Notes: a model not told the origin generated them from the letters alone. A stretch of DNA of 64,000 bases from Hymenobacter tibetensis (GCF_022827545.1 NZ_CP094669.1:4147001-4211000), one strand, 5' to 3'; shown: positions 34,793 through 44,568, counted from the stretch's first letter. A program made the numbers and translations.

Positions 34793-35668
34793 ATGAAGCC
34801 TCCTGGTCTGCCTGTTCTAACGTTGGAGTCGTTTCCGCAGGGGCGGGCCCAACGGCCGTGGTACCTGGAGCAACTGGCCCGCCACGTTGCCAACTTCCCT
34901 GGCGTGAGCCAGCCCCACGCCCACGACTTCTACCTGCTGCTCTACGTCACGCAAGGGCACGGCACCCACACCATCGACCTGGTGAGCTACGAGGTACGCC
35001 CCGGCAGCTTGTTTTTCATGACGCCGGGGCAAGTGCACCATTGGCAGCTCTCCGACGACACCCAAGGCTACGTGGTGCTGTTTGAGGCTGATTTCTACCT
35101 ATTCCGCTATCCGGGCTCCCGTTTGTTTGACTATCCGTTTTTCAACCACACGCATCCGCCGGTGCTGTACCTGGCCGAGGGGGAAACGGAAATCCGCTTC
35201 CTAATTGAGCGAATGTGGGCCGAGGATGCGGCGCCCGCGCCGCAGCAAGACGAAGTGTTCCGGTCGTATCTGCACATCTGCCTGGAGCTAGCGGCCCGCC
35301 ACTTCCCCAGCACTACAGCCCCGGAGCCCGAAGAGCCGCGCCATGCTCAGCAGTTGCTCCGCGAGTTTGGGGCGCTTATCAACCAGGGTTTCCGCGTGCA
35401 CCGCGAAGTGCAGTACTACGCCGACCAGCTGCATGTTTCGCCTAATCATCTCAACGCCCTTTGCCGTCGGCATTTAAGCAAAACGGCCAGCGCCTTCATT
35501 CAGGAGCGGGTGTTGGTGGAAGCACGCCGCCTACTGCGCCACACGCCGGCCACCGTAAGCCAAGTAGCCGATGCGCTTGGTTTCGAAGATGCCTCTTATT
35601 TCGGCCGCTACTTCCGCAAGCACACTGGCCTCACACCCGATACATTTCGGGGCACGCATGCGCCTTGA
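34793..35668 (+). CDS. AraC-family transcriptional regulator with cupin sensor domain
   Basis: 291 residues. Residues about 30-120 form an AraC_binding cupin (HAHDFYLLLYVTQGHGTH, PGSLFFMTPGQVHHWQL). The C-terminal HTH domain (about 190-290) shows VQYYADQLHVSPNHLNALCR and VSQVADALGFEDASYFGRYF, the two AraC helix-turn-helices, ending KHTGLTPDTFRG. The sensor ligand is unknown. Soluble. Likely transcribed with the preceding small membrane protein gene. Confidence 0.93.
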   Translation: MKPPGLPVLTLESFPQGRAQRPWYLEQLARHVANFPGVSQPHAHDFYLLLYVTQGHGTHTIDLVSYEVRPGSLFFMTPGQVHHWQLSDDTQGYVVLFEADFYLFRYPGSRLFDYPFFNHTHPPVLYLAEGETEIRFLIERMWAEDAAPAPQQDEVFRSYLHICLELAARHFPSTTAPEPEEPRHAQQLLREFGALINQGFRVHREVQYYADQLHVSPNHLNALCRRHLSKTASAFIQERVLVEARRLLRHTPATVSQVADALGFEDASYFGRYFRKHTGLTPDTFRGTHAP

Positions 35669-35746
35669 CTGACGGTTGAGCTTCAACAAATTGATTTGTC
35701 CTATACAAGCCCGCAAATGGCTCTTACCCACCGCGCGCCCGTATAC

Positions 35747-35754
35747 TAGCTTTG
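35747..35754 (+). promoter_or_regulatory. Candidate -7 promoter box TAGCTTTG
   Basis: Matches TAnnTTTG, 27 bases before the ATG at 35782. Confidence 0.45.
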
Positions 35755-35781
35755 TGCCAATGCTTTTATCTGGTAATTGCC

Positions 35782-36180
35782 ATGTCAACAACTGATTCTT
35801 CTACGCTGGCTGCGCTGCAGCAACGCTGCCCGCGGTGCCACCAAGGCCCGCTCTTCTCGCATTCGGCATTCAACATCACCAAGTTTGCTGATATGCCGGC
35901 CGCCTGCCCGGTTTGCGGACAAGCCTACGAACCGGAGCCCGGCTTTTATTGGGGAGCTATGTACATCAGCTTTGCCTTCTCCACGGCCATTATGCTGGTA
36001 GTAGGTTTCGCGGTGTATTTCCTTCTCGACGACCCTGATACGTGGGTGTATATCGTGAGTGTGGCCGTCGCCTCGATACTACTCACCCCGCTTAGCTTGC
36101 GCTACTCCCGTACGCTGATGCTGTACTGGTTTGGCGGCGTCCACTACGACCCTAACCGGGCCAGCACGTCGCATTCTTAG
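35782..36180 (+). CDS. DUF983 family protein
   Basis: 132 residues from ATG 35782. N-terminal zinc-ribbon-like motif CPRCHQGPLF and a second CPVCGQAYEPEPGFYWGAMY, both typical of DUF983, followed by two membrane helices (ISFAFSTAIMLVVGFAVYFL and WVYIVSVAVASILLTPL). Family role is unclear. Ends before a bidirectional hairpin. Confidence 0.9.
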   Translation: MSTTDSSTLAALQQRCPRCHQGPLFSHSAFNITKFADMPAACPVCGQAYEPEPGFYWGAMYISFAFSTAIMLVVGFAVYFLLDDPDTWVYIVSVAVASILLTPLSLRYSRTLMLYWFGGVHYDPNRASTSHS

Positions 36181-36233
36181 CTTCCTGCGGCGCTTGCGAT
36201 AACTGCTAGCAGCCTGCTTCTACTACTATCAAA

Positions 36234-36266
36234 AAAAGGCCACTAGGAATATCCCGGTGGCCTTTT
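36234..36266. terminator. Bidirectional terminator after DUF983
   Basis: AAAAGGCCAC (36234-36243) and GTGGCCTTTT (36257-36266), 13-base loop, flanked by A-run and T-run; the outer TATC/GATA can pair further. Confidence 0.75.
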
Positions 36267-36298
36267 CACTTGATAGCTGCTTGTGGTAGCAGGTGTGC

Positions 36299-36755
36299 TT
36301 ACCGCATGAACACCATGCGCTTGTTCTGCACTTCCCGTTCACAATCAGGCGGCAGAAGTACACACCGTCCTCCATGTTCGCTCTTGAAAATGGCAGGTAG
36401 TAGTCACGGCCGCTTTCCACCTCGGCGTTGTAGAGCGTGGCCACCAATACGCCCAGCTGGTTGTAGAAGTGCACCTGCGCTTTGCCACCTTTTTGAGTGT
36501 GGAAGTGAACAGTACCCTGTTCAACCGTGGGGTTAGAATACACATCCAGCGTGTTTAGCTCGGCTTGGCTGGATTTCGTGCTTAAAGCATCTGCTTGGCT
36601 TTGCGTAGTAGCTTCTTCCGTAGGGGAAGCTGTGCTCCGGGCAGCAGCAGATAGGCGAAAAGCACCACGAAAATGTGCTTTTTTCTGCTCTAACCTCCAG
36701 AAGGGAGGCCACTGCTGAATACTAGAACCGGGAAAATTGTATGCAGACTGCTTTC
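36299..36755 (-). pseudogene. Remnant of a T9SS-secreted protein (C-terminal end, frameshifted)
   Basis: The minus strand is open from about 36755 and gives a Ser/Ala/Thr-rich linker, LNTLDVYSNPTVEQGTVHFH, then GKAQVHFYNQLGVLVATLYN and MEDGVYFCRLIVNGK: a T9SS type A sorting domain. After GK the frame goes wrong; restoring one base at about 36332-36333 gives VQNKRMVFMR and a stop at 36299, the proper end of such a domain. The frame is stopped upstream near 36760 and no start or cargo domain was found, so the front is lost or decayed. Between here and 37045 no further gene is evident. Confidence 0.75.
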
Positions 36756-37044
36756 AGTTACATGCCTATCAGCTCCACTACCCTTCCATGTGTGGTAGTC
36801 GCGCCTGCACGCAAGACCACGGGTACCGATTTCCGCATCTTCGCTGGCTTGCCTCCTGTTGGAAAAGCTTCGGATACCCAGCCTTAACAGTCGGGTACTT
36901 GTACGGCCAGCCGCTACCAGCGGTGGCCTTACGGTAAGCGGCTGCGTAAAGCGTACCCTGTTTCAAGTTGGCGCTTTATTCTCTGCGCACTCTTTTCTTT
37001 AGTACGGCAGCTTATTCACCAGCACCGACAAAGACCATTCTCTT

Positions 37045-38493
37045 ATGCTTAAACCTTACCTTTTACTAAGCGGCTTGCTGGCCCTGCTCACTTCCTGCAA
37101 CCAGAACGGTTCTGGCACCGCCGCCGAATGTGGCCCGGCAGTGCCAGCGGCGTACACCATCCGGCATCCAGCTTGGGCCAGCAATGCCAGCATCTACGAG
37201 GTGAACATTCGGCAGTACACACCGGAGGGTACGTTTCGGGCCTTCGAGGCGCATTTGCCCCGCTTGCAGCAAATGGGCGTAGGCATCCTGTGGCTGATGC
37301 CGGTGCAGCCCATCGGGCAGCTCAAGCGCAAAGGCACGCTCGGCAGCCAGTATTCCATCCAGAACTACCGAACCGTAAACCCAGAGTTCGGGACAATGGC
37401 CGACCTGCGCCACTTAGTGGATGAAGCGCACAAGCGTGGCATGCACGTTATTCTAGATTGGGTGGCCAACCATACCGCCTGGGACAGTGAACTTGCCCAA
37501 GAGCACCCCGAGTGGTTCACGAAAACCAAGCAGGGCCAGTTCCGCCCGCCCGTTGCCGACTGGCAGGATGTTATCGACCTGGACTACAGCAAGCCGGAGC
37601 TGCGCCGATACATGACCGAGAGCATGGCGTTCTGGCTACGTGAGGCCGATATTGACGGGTACCGTTGCGACGTGGCGGGCCTCGTGCCCACCGATTTTTG
37701 GAACGACACGCGCCAGCAGCTGCAAAAAGTGAAGCCCGTTTTCATGCTGGCCGAATGGGACGAGTTGTACCCGCCTACGTTCATTCCCAAAGCCGAATTC
37801 GACCCCAACACCAAGCTACTGGAAAAGGCCTTCGACATGACCTACGGTCTGCGTCTGCACACGCTCCTCGACAGCATTGCCAAAGGCCAGAAGACCACCG
37901 CCCACCTCGATAAGTATCTGGCCGATGAGCGCCGCCGCTACCCGGCTCAGGTGTATCTGATGCACTTCACTAGTTCCCACGATGTGAATAGCTGGGACGG
38001 CACCGAGTACGAGCGCCTCGGCAAAAACGCCCTGCCGTATGCGGTGCTCACAGCCACTCTGCCCGGCATGCCCATGGTGTACAGCGGGCAGGAAGCCGCT
38101 CTGAAAAAACGGCTGCGCTTTTTCGACAAGGACACCATTCCGTGGAACGACTACCCACTCCAGGAGTTCTACACCAAGCTGCTCACGCTTAAAAAGAACC
38201 ACCCGGCCCTACGCAACGGCGACCCGTGCAGCGAGTTCGTGCGGTTGCCCGCCAATGCCAGCCCGGATACCTACGCCTTCGTGCGCCACAAAGACGCGGC
38301 GGAAGTGCTGGTCGTGCTCAACCTGGGCAACAAGCCGCACGAATTTATGATGCGCGAGCTGGAATCAGGCAACTTTCAGGAGCTGTTCACGGGCCAGCGT
38401 ATTCGGTTGGGTGCCACCTCCAAAATGCTGCTCACCCCACACACCTACCGGGTATACGAACGCCTGCCGGAGCAAGACAAAAGCTGGTTTTAA
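37045..38493 (+). CDS. GH13 alpha-amylase, exported lipoprotein
   Basis: 482 residues with a lipoprotein signal (LLLSGLLALLTSC, Cys18). GH13 motifs: GVGILWLMPVQPIG, region I DWVANH, region II GYRCDVAG with nucleophile Asp209, region III FMLAEWDE with Glu237 and region IV FTSSHDVNSWDG with Asp313. A short C-terminal beta domain (VLVVLNLGNKPHEF) ends the protein. It cleaves alpha-1,4-glucans at the periplasmic or outer face. A close paralogue without signal peptide is encoded at 41177. Confidence 0.95.
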   Translation: MLKPYLLLSGLLALLTSCNQNGSGTAAECGPAVPAAYTIRHPAWASNASIYEVNIRQYTPEGTFRAFEAHLPRLQQMGVGILWLMPVQPIGQLKRKGTLGSQYSIQNYRTVNPEFGTMADLRHLVDEAHKRGMHVILDWVANHTAWDSELAQEHPEWFTKTKQGQFRPPVADWQDVIDLDYSKPELRRYMTESMAFWLREADIDGYRCDVAGLVPTDFWNDTRQQLQKVKPVFMLAEWDELYPPTFIPKAEFDPNTKLLEKAFDMTYGLRLHTLLDSIAKGQKTTAHLDKYLADERRRYPAQVYLMHFTSSHDVNSWDGTEYERLGKNALPYAVLTATLPGMPMVYSGQEAALKKRLRFFDKDTIPWNDYPLQEFYTKLLTLKKNHPALRNGDPCSEFVRLPANASPDTYAFVRHKDAAEVLVVLNLGNKPHEFMMRELESGNFQELFTGQRIRLGATSKMLLTPHTYRVYERLPEQDKSWF

Positions 38494-38662
38494 GCGGGTC
38501 CGCAGCACGTAGCTGAATGCGTTTGCGTAGCCTACTCTATGCTTTGCGAAGGTCTGCTGGGCAAAGCCGCCAGCCCCTTGCACCACCGAAAAATCTGGTG
38601 GTTGCTTTTGGCTGTTCACCCGAACATGTAGCTTGGTGTGCTCATTGGCATCTTGACACTCT

Positions 38663-40489
38663 ATGAAAACAACATCTTTCGCGTTAGTAGCGGCCTTGTG
38701 TTTACCAGCAGGCCTAGCAACGGCTCAATCAGGCAAACAGCCAGCCTCCAACGCTGCTTCCAAAGCCACTACAGCTTCCGCTACCACGGCCCCATCGGCG
38801 GCCTTGACTACGCTTTTTGACGCGTATTGGGAAGACCGCGCCAAGCTGTATCCGCTTAATGCCACCAGCCAAGGCGACAACCGCTACAACGACCAGTTGC
38901 CCAATGACCAGACCCGCGCTTTCCGCCAGCAGCAAGAGCAGTTTTTTCAACAATACCTGGCCTCGTTGCGCAAGATTGGCCGCACCAAGCTGTCGGCCGA
39001 AGATCAGGTGAGCTACGACATCTTCGAGTATGAGATGCAGAGCCGGCTGGAAGGGCTGAAGCAGAACACGTGGATGATGCCCTTCGCGCAGTTTTATAGT
39101 CTGCCCAACACGCTTGGGCAGCTGGGGGCCGGCACCGGCGCGCAGCCGTTCAAAACGGTGCAGGACTACGACAATTGGCTGGCGCGCATCGGTAAGTTTC
39201 CAGTTTGGGCCGATTCGGCGGTTAGCAACTTCCGGCAGGGCATGAAAGCGGGCGTGGTGCTGCCCCGGGTGCTGGTGCTGAAAATGATACCGCAGCTGCA
39301 AGCCCAACTCACCACCGACGCTACCAAGAGCCTGTTTTACGGGCCCATTACGCGGATGCCCGCCAGCTTTTCCGAGGCCGATAAAACCCGCCTTACGGCC
39401 GCCTATCAGCAGGCTATTCTGACCCAACTGGTACCCACCTACCGCAAGCTGGCCGATTTTCTGCAAACTGAATACCTACCCAAAGCCCGCACCAGCACCG
39501 GTTTGGCGGCCGTGCCCGGAGGCGCTGGTATGTACAGCTACAACGTGCGGCTGATGACCACCACCGACCGCGCCCCCGACGCCATCTACCAGACCGGCCT
39601 TTCCGAAGTGAAGCGCATCCGAGCCGAGATGGAAGCGGTGAAAAAGCAAGTAGGATTTCAAGGTGACTTGCCTGCCTTTTTCACCTACCTGAATTCCGAG
39701 CCGAAGTTCACGCCCTACAAAACCCCGGAAGATGTACTCAACGCCTTCCGGGCCATCCAGGCCCACATTACGCCCAATTTGCCGAAGCTATTTGGCCGCA
39801 CCCCGAAGTCACCCTTCGAGATTCGGCAGACGGAAGCCTTCCGCGCGGCCACTGCCTCGGCCGAATACAACCGGGGCACCCCCGACGGCTCCCGACCCGG
39901 TATTTTCTACGTGCCTATTATGGATGCCACCAAGTTCAATACCACCTCGGGCATGGAGTCGTTGTTTGCCCACGAGGCCATTCCGGGGCACCACTACCAA
40001 CTCTCGTTGCAGCAGGAAAACACCAGCCTACCGAAGTTCCGCCGCTTTGCTTCCTACCCCGCCTTCAGCGAAGGATGGGCTCTGTACTGCGAAAGCCTCG
40101 GGCCAGAGCTAGGTTTATACGCCGACCCCTACCAGAAAATTGGGGCGCTAGGCGACGAAATACACCGCGCTATTCGCTTAGTGGTGGATGTAGGTATGCA
40201 CGCCAAAAACATGACGCGCGAGGAAGCCATCAAGTACATGATGGACAACGAACCGATCAGCGAGCAGGGCGCTACCGCCGAAATTGAGCGCTACATGGCC
40301 ATTCCGGGTCAGGCCCTGGCCTACAAAACCGGTGCCCTCAAGCTACGCGAGCTGCGTGACCGGTACGCCAAGCAGCTCGGCCCGAAATTCAACTTGCGCG
40401 CCTTCCACGACGAAGTACTGGCCGGCGGCAGTATGCCCCTAGCCGTGCTAGAGCGCAAGATGGACGCCTGGGCCGCCCGGCAGAAATAG
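38663..40489 (+). CDS. DUF885-family secreted peptidase-like protein
   Basis: 608 residues with signal peptide (FALVAALCLPAGLATAQ). Zinc motif HEAIPGHHYQ (His437, Glu438, His443) and the downstream EGWALYCESLG, with a second acidic site, are those of DUF885 proteins, which are related to gluzincin metallopeptidases. The repeated segment DRAPDAIYQTGLSEVKRI is characteristic. Substrate unknown. It lies 169 bases after the amylase gene on the same strand. Confidence 0.93.
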   Translation: MKTTSFALVAALCLPAGLATAQSGKQPASNAASKATTASATTAPSAALTTLFDAYWEDRAKLYPLNATSQGDNRYNDQLPNDQTRAFRQQQEQFFQQYLASLRKIGRTKLSAEDQVSYDIFEYEMQSRLEGLKQNTWMMPFAQFYSLPNTLGQLGAGTGAQPFKTVQDYDNWLARIGKFPVWADSAVSNFRQGMKAGVVLPRVLVLKMIPQLQAQLTTDATKSLFYGPITRMPASFSEADKTRLTAAYQQAILTQLVPTYRKLADFLQTEYLPKARTSTGLAAVPGGAGMYSYNVRLMTTTDRAPDAIYQTGLSEVKRIRAEMEAVKKQVGFQGDLPAFFTYLNSEPKFTPYKTPEDVLNAFRAIQAHITPNLPKLFGRTPKSPFEIRQTEAFRAATASAEYNRGTPDGSRPGIFYVPIMDATKFNTTSGMESLFAHEAIPGHHYQLSLQQENTSLPKFRRFASYPAFSEGWALYCESLGPELGLYADPYQKIGALGDEIHRAIRLVVDVGMHAKNMTREEAIKYMMDNEPISEQGATAEIERYMAIPGQALAYKTGALKLRELRDRYAKQLGPKFNLRAFHDEVLAGGSMPLAVLERKMDAWAARQK

Positions 40490-40513
40490 CCACTACGTTC
40501 GTCGTTGCATAGT

Positions 40514-40572
40514 CGGGTTGCGGCCTGAAAGCTGTTGCAGAGGTGATGCACGCAGCGCCAAGCCGCAACCCG
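40514..40572 (+). terminator. Weak hairpin after the DUF885 gene
   Basis: CGGGTTGCGGC (40514-40524) pairs perfectly with GCCGCAACCCG (40562-40572) around a 37-base loop. No strong T-run. Confidence 0.45.
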
Positions 40573-40604
40573 ATTTAGTAGCTTACACGTGTAATCACCA
40601 GCCT

Positions 40605-41084
40605 ATGTCAGCCGTTTTCTTGGCGCAGTACGCACTCGTGCAAAGTGCCCGCGCCGCCTTGCTCGACTACTGCGCCACGCTGGCTCCTGCCGATTTCACA
40701 GCGCCCGTACCGGCATTCAACAACAGTAGCCCGCGCGACCTGCTGGTGCACGTAGCCAACGTGTATCAGCAGTGGCTGGGGGTGGTGGCTCAAGGCTTCC
40801 CTCCCTCCTACTCCGACCCAGTTCTTGTTCCTGATGTGGAGGCCGTTCGTCGGCTTTTCCAGGAAATTGATGCGTTGGTAGCTGCTTACTGCATTCAACG
40901 TGAAGACAGTTGGCAAACCACCGCCTCGTTCGCTGTACCCGGCCGGCCAGAACCCTTGGCCCTCACCCCGTTGATGCTGTTCACGCATGTGCTCACCCAT
41001 GAGTTTCACCACAAAGGGCAGGTGCTGAGCATGAGCCGGCAGCTAGGGTACACGCCCCTGGACACTGATGTTATTCGGTCTTAA
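40605..41084 (+). CDS. DinB-family (metal-binding four-helix) protein
   Basis: 159 residues from ATG 40605 (MSAVFLAQYALVQSARAAL). DinB/YfiT fold: helix 1, a His in LLVHVANVYQQWLG, and the THEFHHKGQVLSMSRQLGY ending with the paired His residues that bind metal. Family members act in thiol-dependent transfers or stress defence; which applies here cannot be told. Confidence 0.9.
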   Translation: MSAVFLAQYALVQSARAALLDYCATLAPADFTAPVPAFNNSSPRDLLVHVANVYQQWLGVVAQGFPPSYSDPVLVPDVEAVRRLFQEIDALVAAYCIQREDSWQTTASFAVPGRPEPLALTPLMLFTHVLTHEFHHKGQVLSMSRQLGYTPLDTDVIRS

Positions 41085-41176
41085 CTAAGAGCGAGGATAG
41101 CGCCGCAAGCTAGCCGTTAGCCGCACTTTCTGCGTAGGCGAGCAACAAATAGTTGTTCTTGTAAAGCTTCCGTCCT

Positions 41177-42523
41177 GTGCCCGATTCTTCTTTACACCCC
41201 GATTCGCATCTGTTTCAAGTGCAGCACCCGGCTTGGGCCACGCACGCCAGCATCTACGAAGTGAATGTGCGCCAATACACGCCTGAAGGCACATTTAAGG
41301 CCTTCGAGGCGCACTTGCCGCGCCTGGCCGATATGGGGGTGGGCATTGTCTGGCTGATGCCGATTCATCCCATTGGGGCGGTGCACCGCAAAGGCACACT
41401 CGGCAGTCAGTATGCTGTGCAGGACTACTACGGCGTGAATCCCGAGTTCGGCACGCTCGATGACTTGCGCCACCTCGTACAGGCAGCCCACGCCTTAGGT
41501 ATGTATGTGCTCCTTGATTGGGTGGCCAACCACACCGCCTGGGACAACCCGCTGGCAACCGAGCACCCGGAATGGTACACCCACGATGCGGCCGGCAACT
41601 TTGTGCCGCCCATTCCCGACTGGCACGATGTCATCGACCTGGACTACAGCCAGCCCGCGCTCCGCCGCTACATGACCGATGCCCTGCTCTACTGGGTGCG
41701 CGAAGCCGATATTGACGGATACCGCTGCGACGTGGCCGGCCTCGTACCCACCGATTTCTGGGACGACGCCCGCCAAGAACTCGACCATGTAAAGCCGGTA
41801 TTTATGCTGGCCGAATGGGATGAGTTGTACCCCTCCGGCGGCCTTAGCTGGGAAGAATTCGACGGCAACACCCGCCTGCTGGAGCGCGCCTTCGACATGA
41901 CGTTTGGTTTGCGCCTGCACTACCTGCTCGACCACGTGGCCGAAGGCAAGCACCCCCTCTCCGACGTGGATGTGTACCTAGCGGCCGAGCGCGCCAAATA
42001 TCCGCCTAGCGTGTACCTAATGCATTTCACCAGCAACCACGACGTGAACAGCTGGGACGGTACCGAGTACGAGCGGCTAGGTGACAACGCCCTCCCTTTC
42101 GCCGTATTGTCGGCGCTGTTGCCAGGCATGCCGCTCGTGTACAGCGGGCAGGAAGCGGCCCTGCATAAGCGACTGGACTTCTTCGACCGGGACCCAATAG
42201 ACTGGCAGAACTATCCCCTGCAAGACTTCTATACCACGCTGCTGCAACTCAACAAGCGCCACCCCGCGCTGCACAACGGGATGCTGGAAAGCCGGTTTGA
42301 GCGTGTAGCTACTCCCGATGAAGCGTATGCGTTTATCCGTCGCCACGAGGAAGCAGCCGTGTTGGTAGCCATTAACATAGCGCCCGCACCGCTGCAACTT
42401 TCACTGCCAACCCAGGCAGCCGGCTTGTACTTTGATGTCTTTAGTGGCGAACAGCTGCACCTGCAAGCCAACTCAGAACTACCCGTTGCGGCGCATGGCT
42501 GGCGGGTGCTAGAACGAGTGTAG
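41177..42523 (+). CDS. GH13 alpha-amylase, cytosolic paralogue
   Basis: 448 residues, GTG start at 41177; no signal sequence. Nearly the same as the lipoprotein amylase at 37045: ASIYEVNVRQYTPEGTFKAF, DWVANHTAWD, GYRCDVAGLVPTDFW (Asp185), FMLAEWDELYP (Glu213) and FTSNHDVNSWDG (Asp289). The N terminus begins just where the other's mature domain begins. It would use imported oligosaccharides. Between the two lie the DUF885 and DinB genes. Confidence 0.94.
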   Translation: MPDSSLHPDSHLFQVQHPAWATHASIYEVNVRQYTPEGTFKAFEAHLPRLADMGVGIVWLMPIHPIGAVHRKGTLGSQYAVQDYYGVNPEFGTLDDLRHLVQAAHALGMYVLLDWVANHTAWDNPLATEHPEWYTHDAAGNFVPPIPDWHDVIDLDYSQPALRRYMTDALLYWVREADIDGYRCDVAGLVPTDFWDDARQELDHVKPVFMLAEWDELYPSGGLSWEEFDGNTRLLERAFDMTFGLRLHYLLDHVAEGKHPLSDVDVYLAAERAKYPPSVYLMHFTSNHDVNSWDGTEYERLGDNALPFAVLSALLPGMPLVYSGQEAALHKRLDFFDRDPIDWQNYPLQDFYTTLLQLNKRHPALHNGMLESRFERVATPDEAYAFIRRHEEAAVLVAINIAPAPLQLSLPTQAAGLYFDVFSGEQLHLQANSELPVAAHGWRVLERV

Positions 42524-42815
42524 CTGCATTATTCCGGCGGCATCCGCTGCGCGTGGCACCGCCTTTAAAAGTACACCCTATTACCGTACCTCAACGTGGG
42601 TGAAGATGCACACCAAGCCGCAGTCCATAATGAGATTCGAGAACACAATATCTTCTCATTTTGAAACAATATTCAAAATATACCATTTGCTTACAAGCAC
42701 TGAAAAACCGCCCTAGTGCTCCGTTAATGCGGTTTTGAAAACTGTATTACCGAATTGTTGCGAAGTGGTACGAAGAGTGCACGGTTGTTCTGAGAACATC
42801 AAACTCCTTCCAACC

Positions 42816-43097
42816 ATGCAGCTCAATCATCTGGAATTTCTTACTCTACCTACCGAGGAGCAAGGCGGTTATGTATTCAGCCAAGGCACGTACCTGGCCA
42901 GCCGACAAGAAGGCACCTACAGCATAAACTTGTATTACCTACACACCTTCTACTGCGAGTTGTGGATGGACCAGCATAGCCCAGAATTAGACTTCTTCCG
43001 CACGTTCACCAACCAGCGTTGCCTGTATCCTTACCTCCAACAGTTGTCTTTGCCACTAGAGCACAGCTTGGTAAGTCAGCAACCCAGCAAACCCTAG
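42816..43097 (+). CDS. Small hypothetical protein, 93 residues
   Basis: ATG at 42816 (MQLNHLEFLTLPTEEQGG). Aromatic-rich and probably mixed alpha/beta: GTYLASRQEGTYSINLYYLH, YCELWMDQHSPELDFF. The middle pattern resembles small proteins of Bacteroidota with no function. Preceded by a gap of about 290 bases (42524-42815) that is AT-rich in its centre and holds no other gene; followed by a strong terminator. Confidence 0.65.
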   Translation: MQLNHLEFLTLPTEEQGGYVFSQGTYLASRQEGTYSINLYYLHTFYCELWMDQHSPELDFFRTFTNQRCLYPYLQQLSLPLEHSLVSQQPSKP

Positions 43098-43147
43098 GTA
43101 GTAGCGCTTTTTATAGTACCCTTATTGTTACGCCCTTGTATTTGGTG

Positions 43148-43196
43148 CCAGCCCTGGGACAAGTAGCTACGTGCAGGCTACTTGTTCCAGGGCTGG
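43148..43196 (+). terminator. Intrinsic terminator, 20-bp stem
   Basis: CCAGCCCTGGGACAAGTAGC (43148-43167) pairs with 43177-43196, one mismatch, 9-base loop, followed by CTATTTTC. Confidence 0.85.
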
Positions 43197-43289
43197 CTAT
43201 TTTCACAAATCTGCAACTCAGGGCCCGATTAGCAGTTTGATAGCATGATCTAGCCGCTCTTGGTGAGTGGCTCTTTACATCTGTCGATT

Positions 43290-44240
43290 ATGCAACATCG
43301 TGAACTTGGCCGCTCCGGCCTGCACATTGCGCCGCTCGTGTTGGGCGGCAACGTCTTCGGCTGGACAGCCGACCAAGCAACTTCCTTCCACATTCTTGAT
43401 GCCTTCGTGGCGGGTGGCGGCAACGCCATTGATACAGCCGATGGCTACTCAGTGTGGGTGCCGGGTCATCAGGGCGGCGAATCGGAAACCATTATTGGGA
43501 ACTGGCTCAAGCAACGCAACCGCCGCGACGACGTTGTCATTGCCACCAAAGTAGGCTGGGAAGTGAATCCCGAGAATAAGGGGCTCGCCAAGAAGTACAT
43601 CCTGCGGGCCGTGGAAGGCTCCCTTAAGCGCCTCCAAACCGACTACATCGACCTGTATCAGTCGCACAAAGACGACCCTACCGTGCCGGTGGAAGAAACA
43701 TTGGAAGCTTACACACAGCTCGTGCAAGAAGGCAAGGTGCGCGCCATCGGGGCCTCCAACTTCAGCGCCGACCGCCTACGCGAATCAGTGGCAGCCAGCT
43801 CTGCGCACAACTTTCCGCGCTACGAGTCATTGCAGCCGCTCTACAACCTCTACGATCGGGCCGAGTTCGAGCGGGACTTGTTGCCGTTGGTGCAGGAGCA
43901 CAACATTGGGGTGATTCCCTACTATGGCTTGGCAGCCGGCTTCCTCACCGGCAAGTACCGCACCGAAGCTGACCTTCAGAAAAGCGCCCGTGGCGGCGGT
44001 GTTGGGCAGAAATACCTCAACGAAAAGGGCCTCACCATCCTGCGCTCTCTTGATGCGGTAGCCGCTCGCCAGCAAGCCACCCCCGCTCAAGTAGCCCTGG
44101 CCTGGATTATAGCCCAACCCGGCCTTACGGCCCCTATTGCCAGCGCTACCAGCGCCGAGCAGGTAACAGAGCTACTAAAAGCCACAGAACTGACGCTAAC
44201 TGCCGCTGATTTGCAGGAGCTAGAGCAAGCCAGCGCCTAG
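43290..44240 (+). CDS. Aldo/keto reductase
   Basis: 316 residues from ATG 43290 (MQHRELGRSGLHIAPLVLGG). The catalytic tetrad is present: Asp48 and Tyr53 in IDTADGYS, Lys87 in ATKVGW and His126 in YQSHKDD. C-terminal VALAWIIAQPGLTAPIASATS is the NADPH-binding end. Cytoplasmic, NAD(P)H-dependent; the substrate is not predictable. Single gene with terminators on both sides. Confidence 0.95.
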   Translation: MQHRELGRSGLHIAPLVLGGNVFGWTADQATSFHILDAFVAGGGNAIDTADGYSVWVPGHQGGESETIIGNWLKQRNRRDDVVIATKVGWEVNPENKGLAKKYILRAVEGSLKRLQTDYIDLYQSHKDDPTVPVEETLEAYTQLVQEGKVRAIGASNFSADRLRESVAASSAHNFPRYESLQPLYNLYDRAEFERDLLPLVQEHNIGVIPYYGLAAGFLTGKYRTEADLQKSARGGGVGQKYLNEKGLTILRSLDAVAARQQATPAQVALAWIIAQPGLTAPIASATSAEQVTELLKATELTLTAADLQELEQASA

Positions 44241-44278
44241 AACTGCTAGCCCTGGTTTCTGCGCGTACTCGCTTTATC

Positions 44279-44314
44279 GAAAACGCCCGTGCCCAGCCAA
44301 GTACGGGCGTTTTC
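44279..44314 (+). terminator. Intrinsic terminator after the aldo/keto reductase gene
   Basis: GAAAACGCCCGT (44279-44290) and ACGGGCGTTTTC (44303-44314), perfect 12-bp stem, 12-base loop. Confidence 0.85.
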
Positions 44315-44568
44315 AATGAAATAACTCTACTACACGCTTGGTGGGCTATCGGCATACGGCACGTGGGCTGGCGTGGAATGCATCACCAACGATAGTAGCT
44401 CCGCAGTAGGTTTGTAAAATTGAGTAAACACAGTCTTTACAGCCTGATTCAGTGGAAGATCCATACTAGGCAGGGCATCATATAACCGGCCGGCCGTTTG
44501 CGAACTACCGTTTGCAGTCCTACTTTCACCTGTTTGCCTGCCAAAGCCGTGTTCTCTTTCTGCCCTCT

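Noticed and set aside
36778..36966. Minus-strand 62-codon frame upstream of the T9SS remnant
   Set aside because: It might be a further decayed piece, but it has no domain I can identify and is in another frame; not strong enough to list as a gene.
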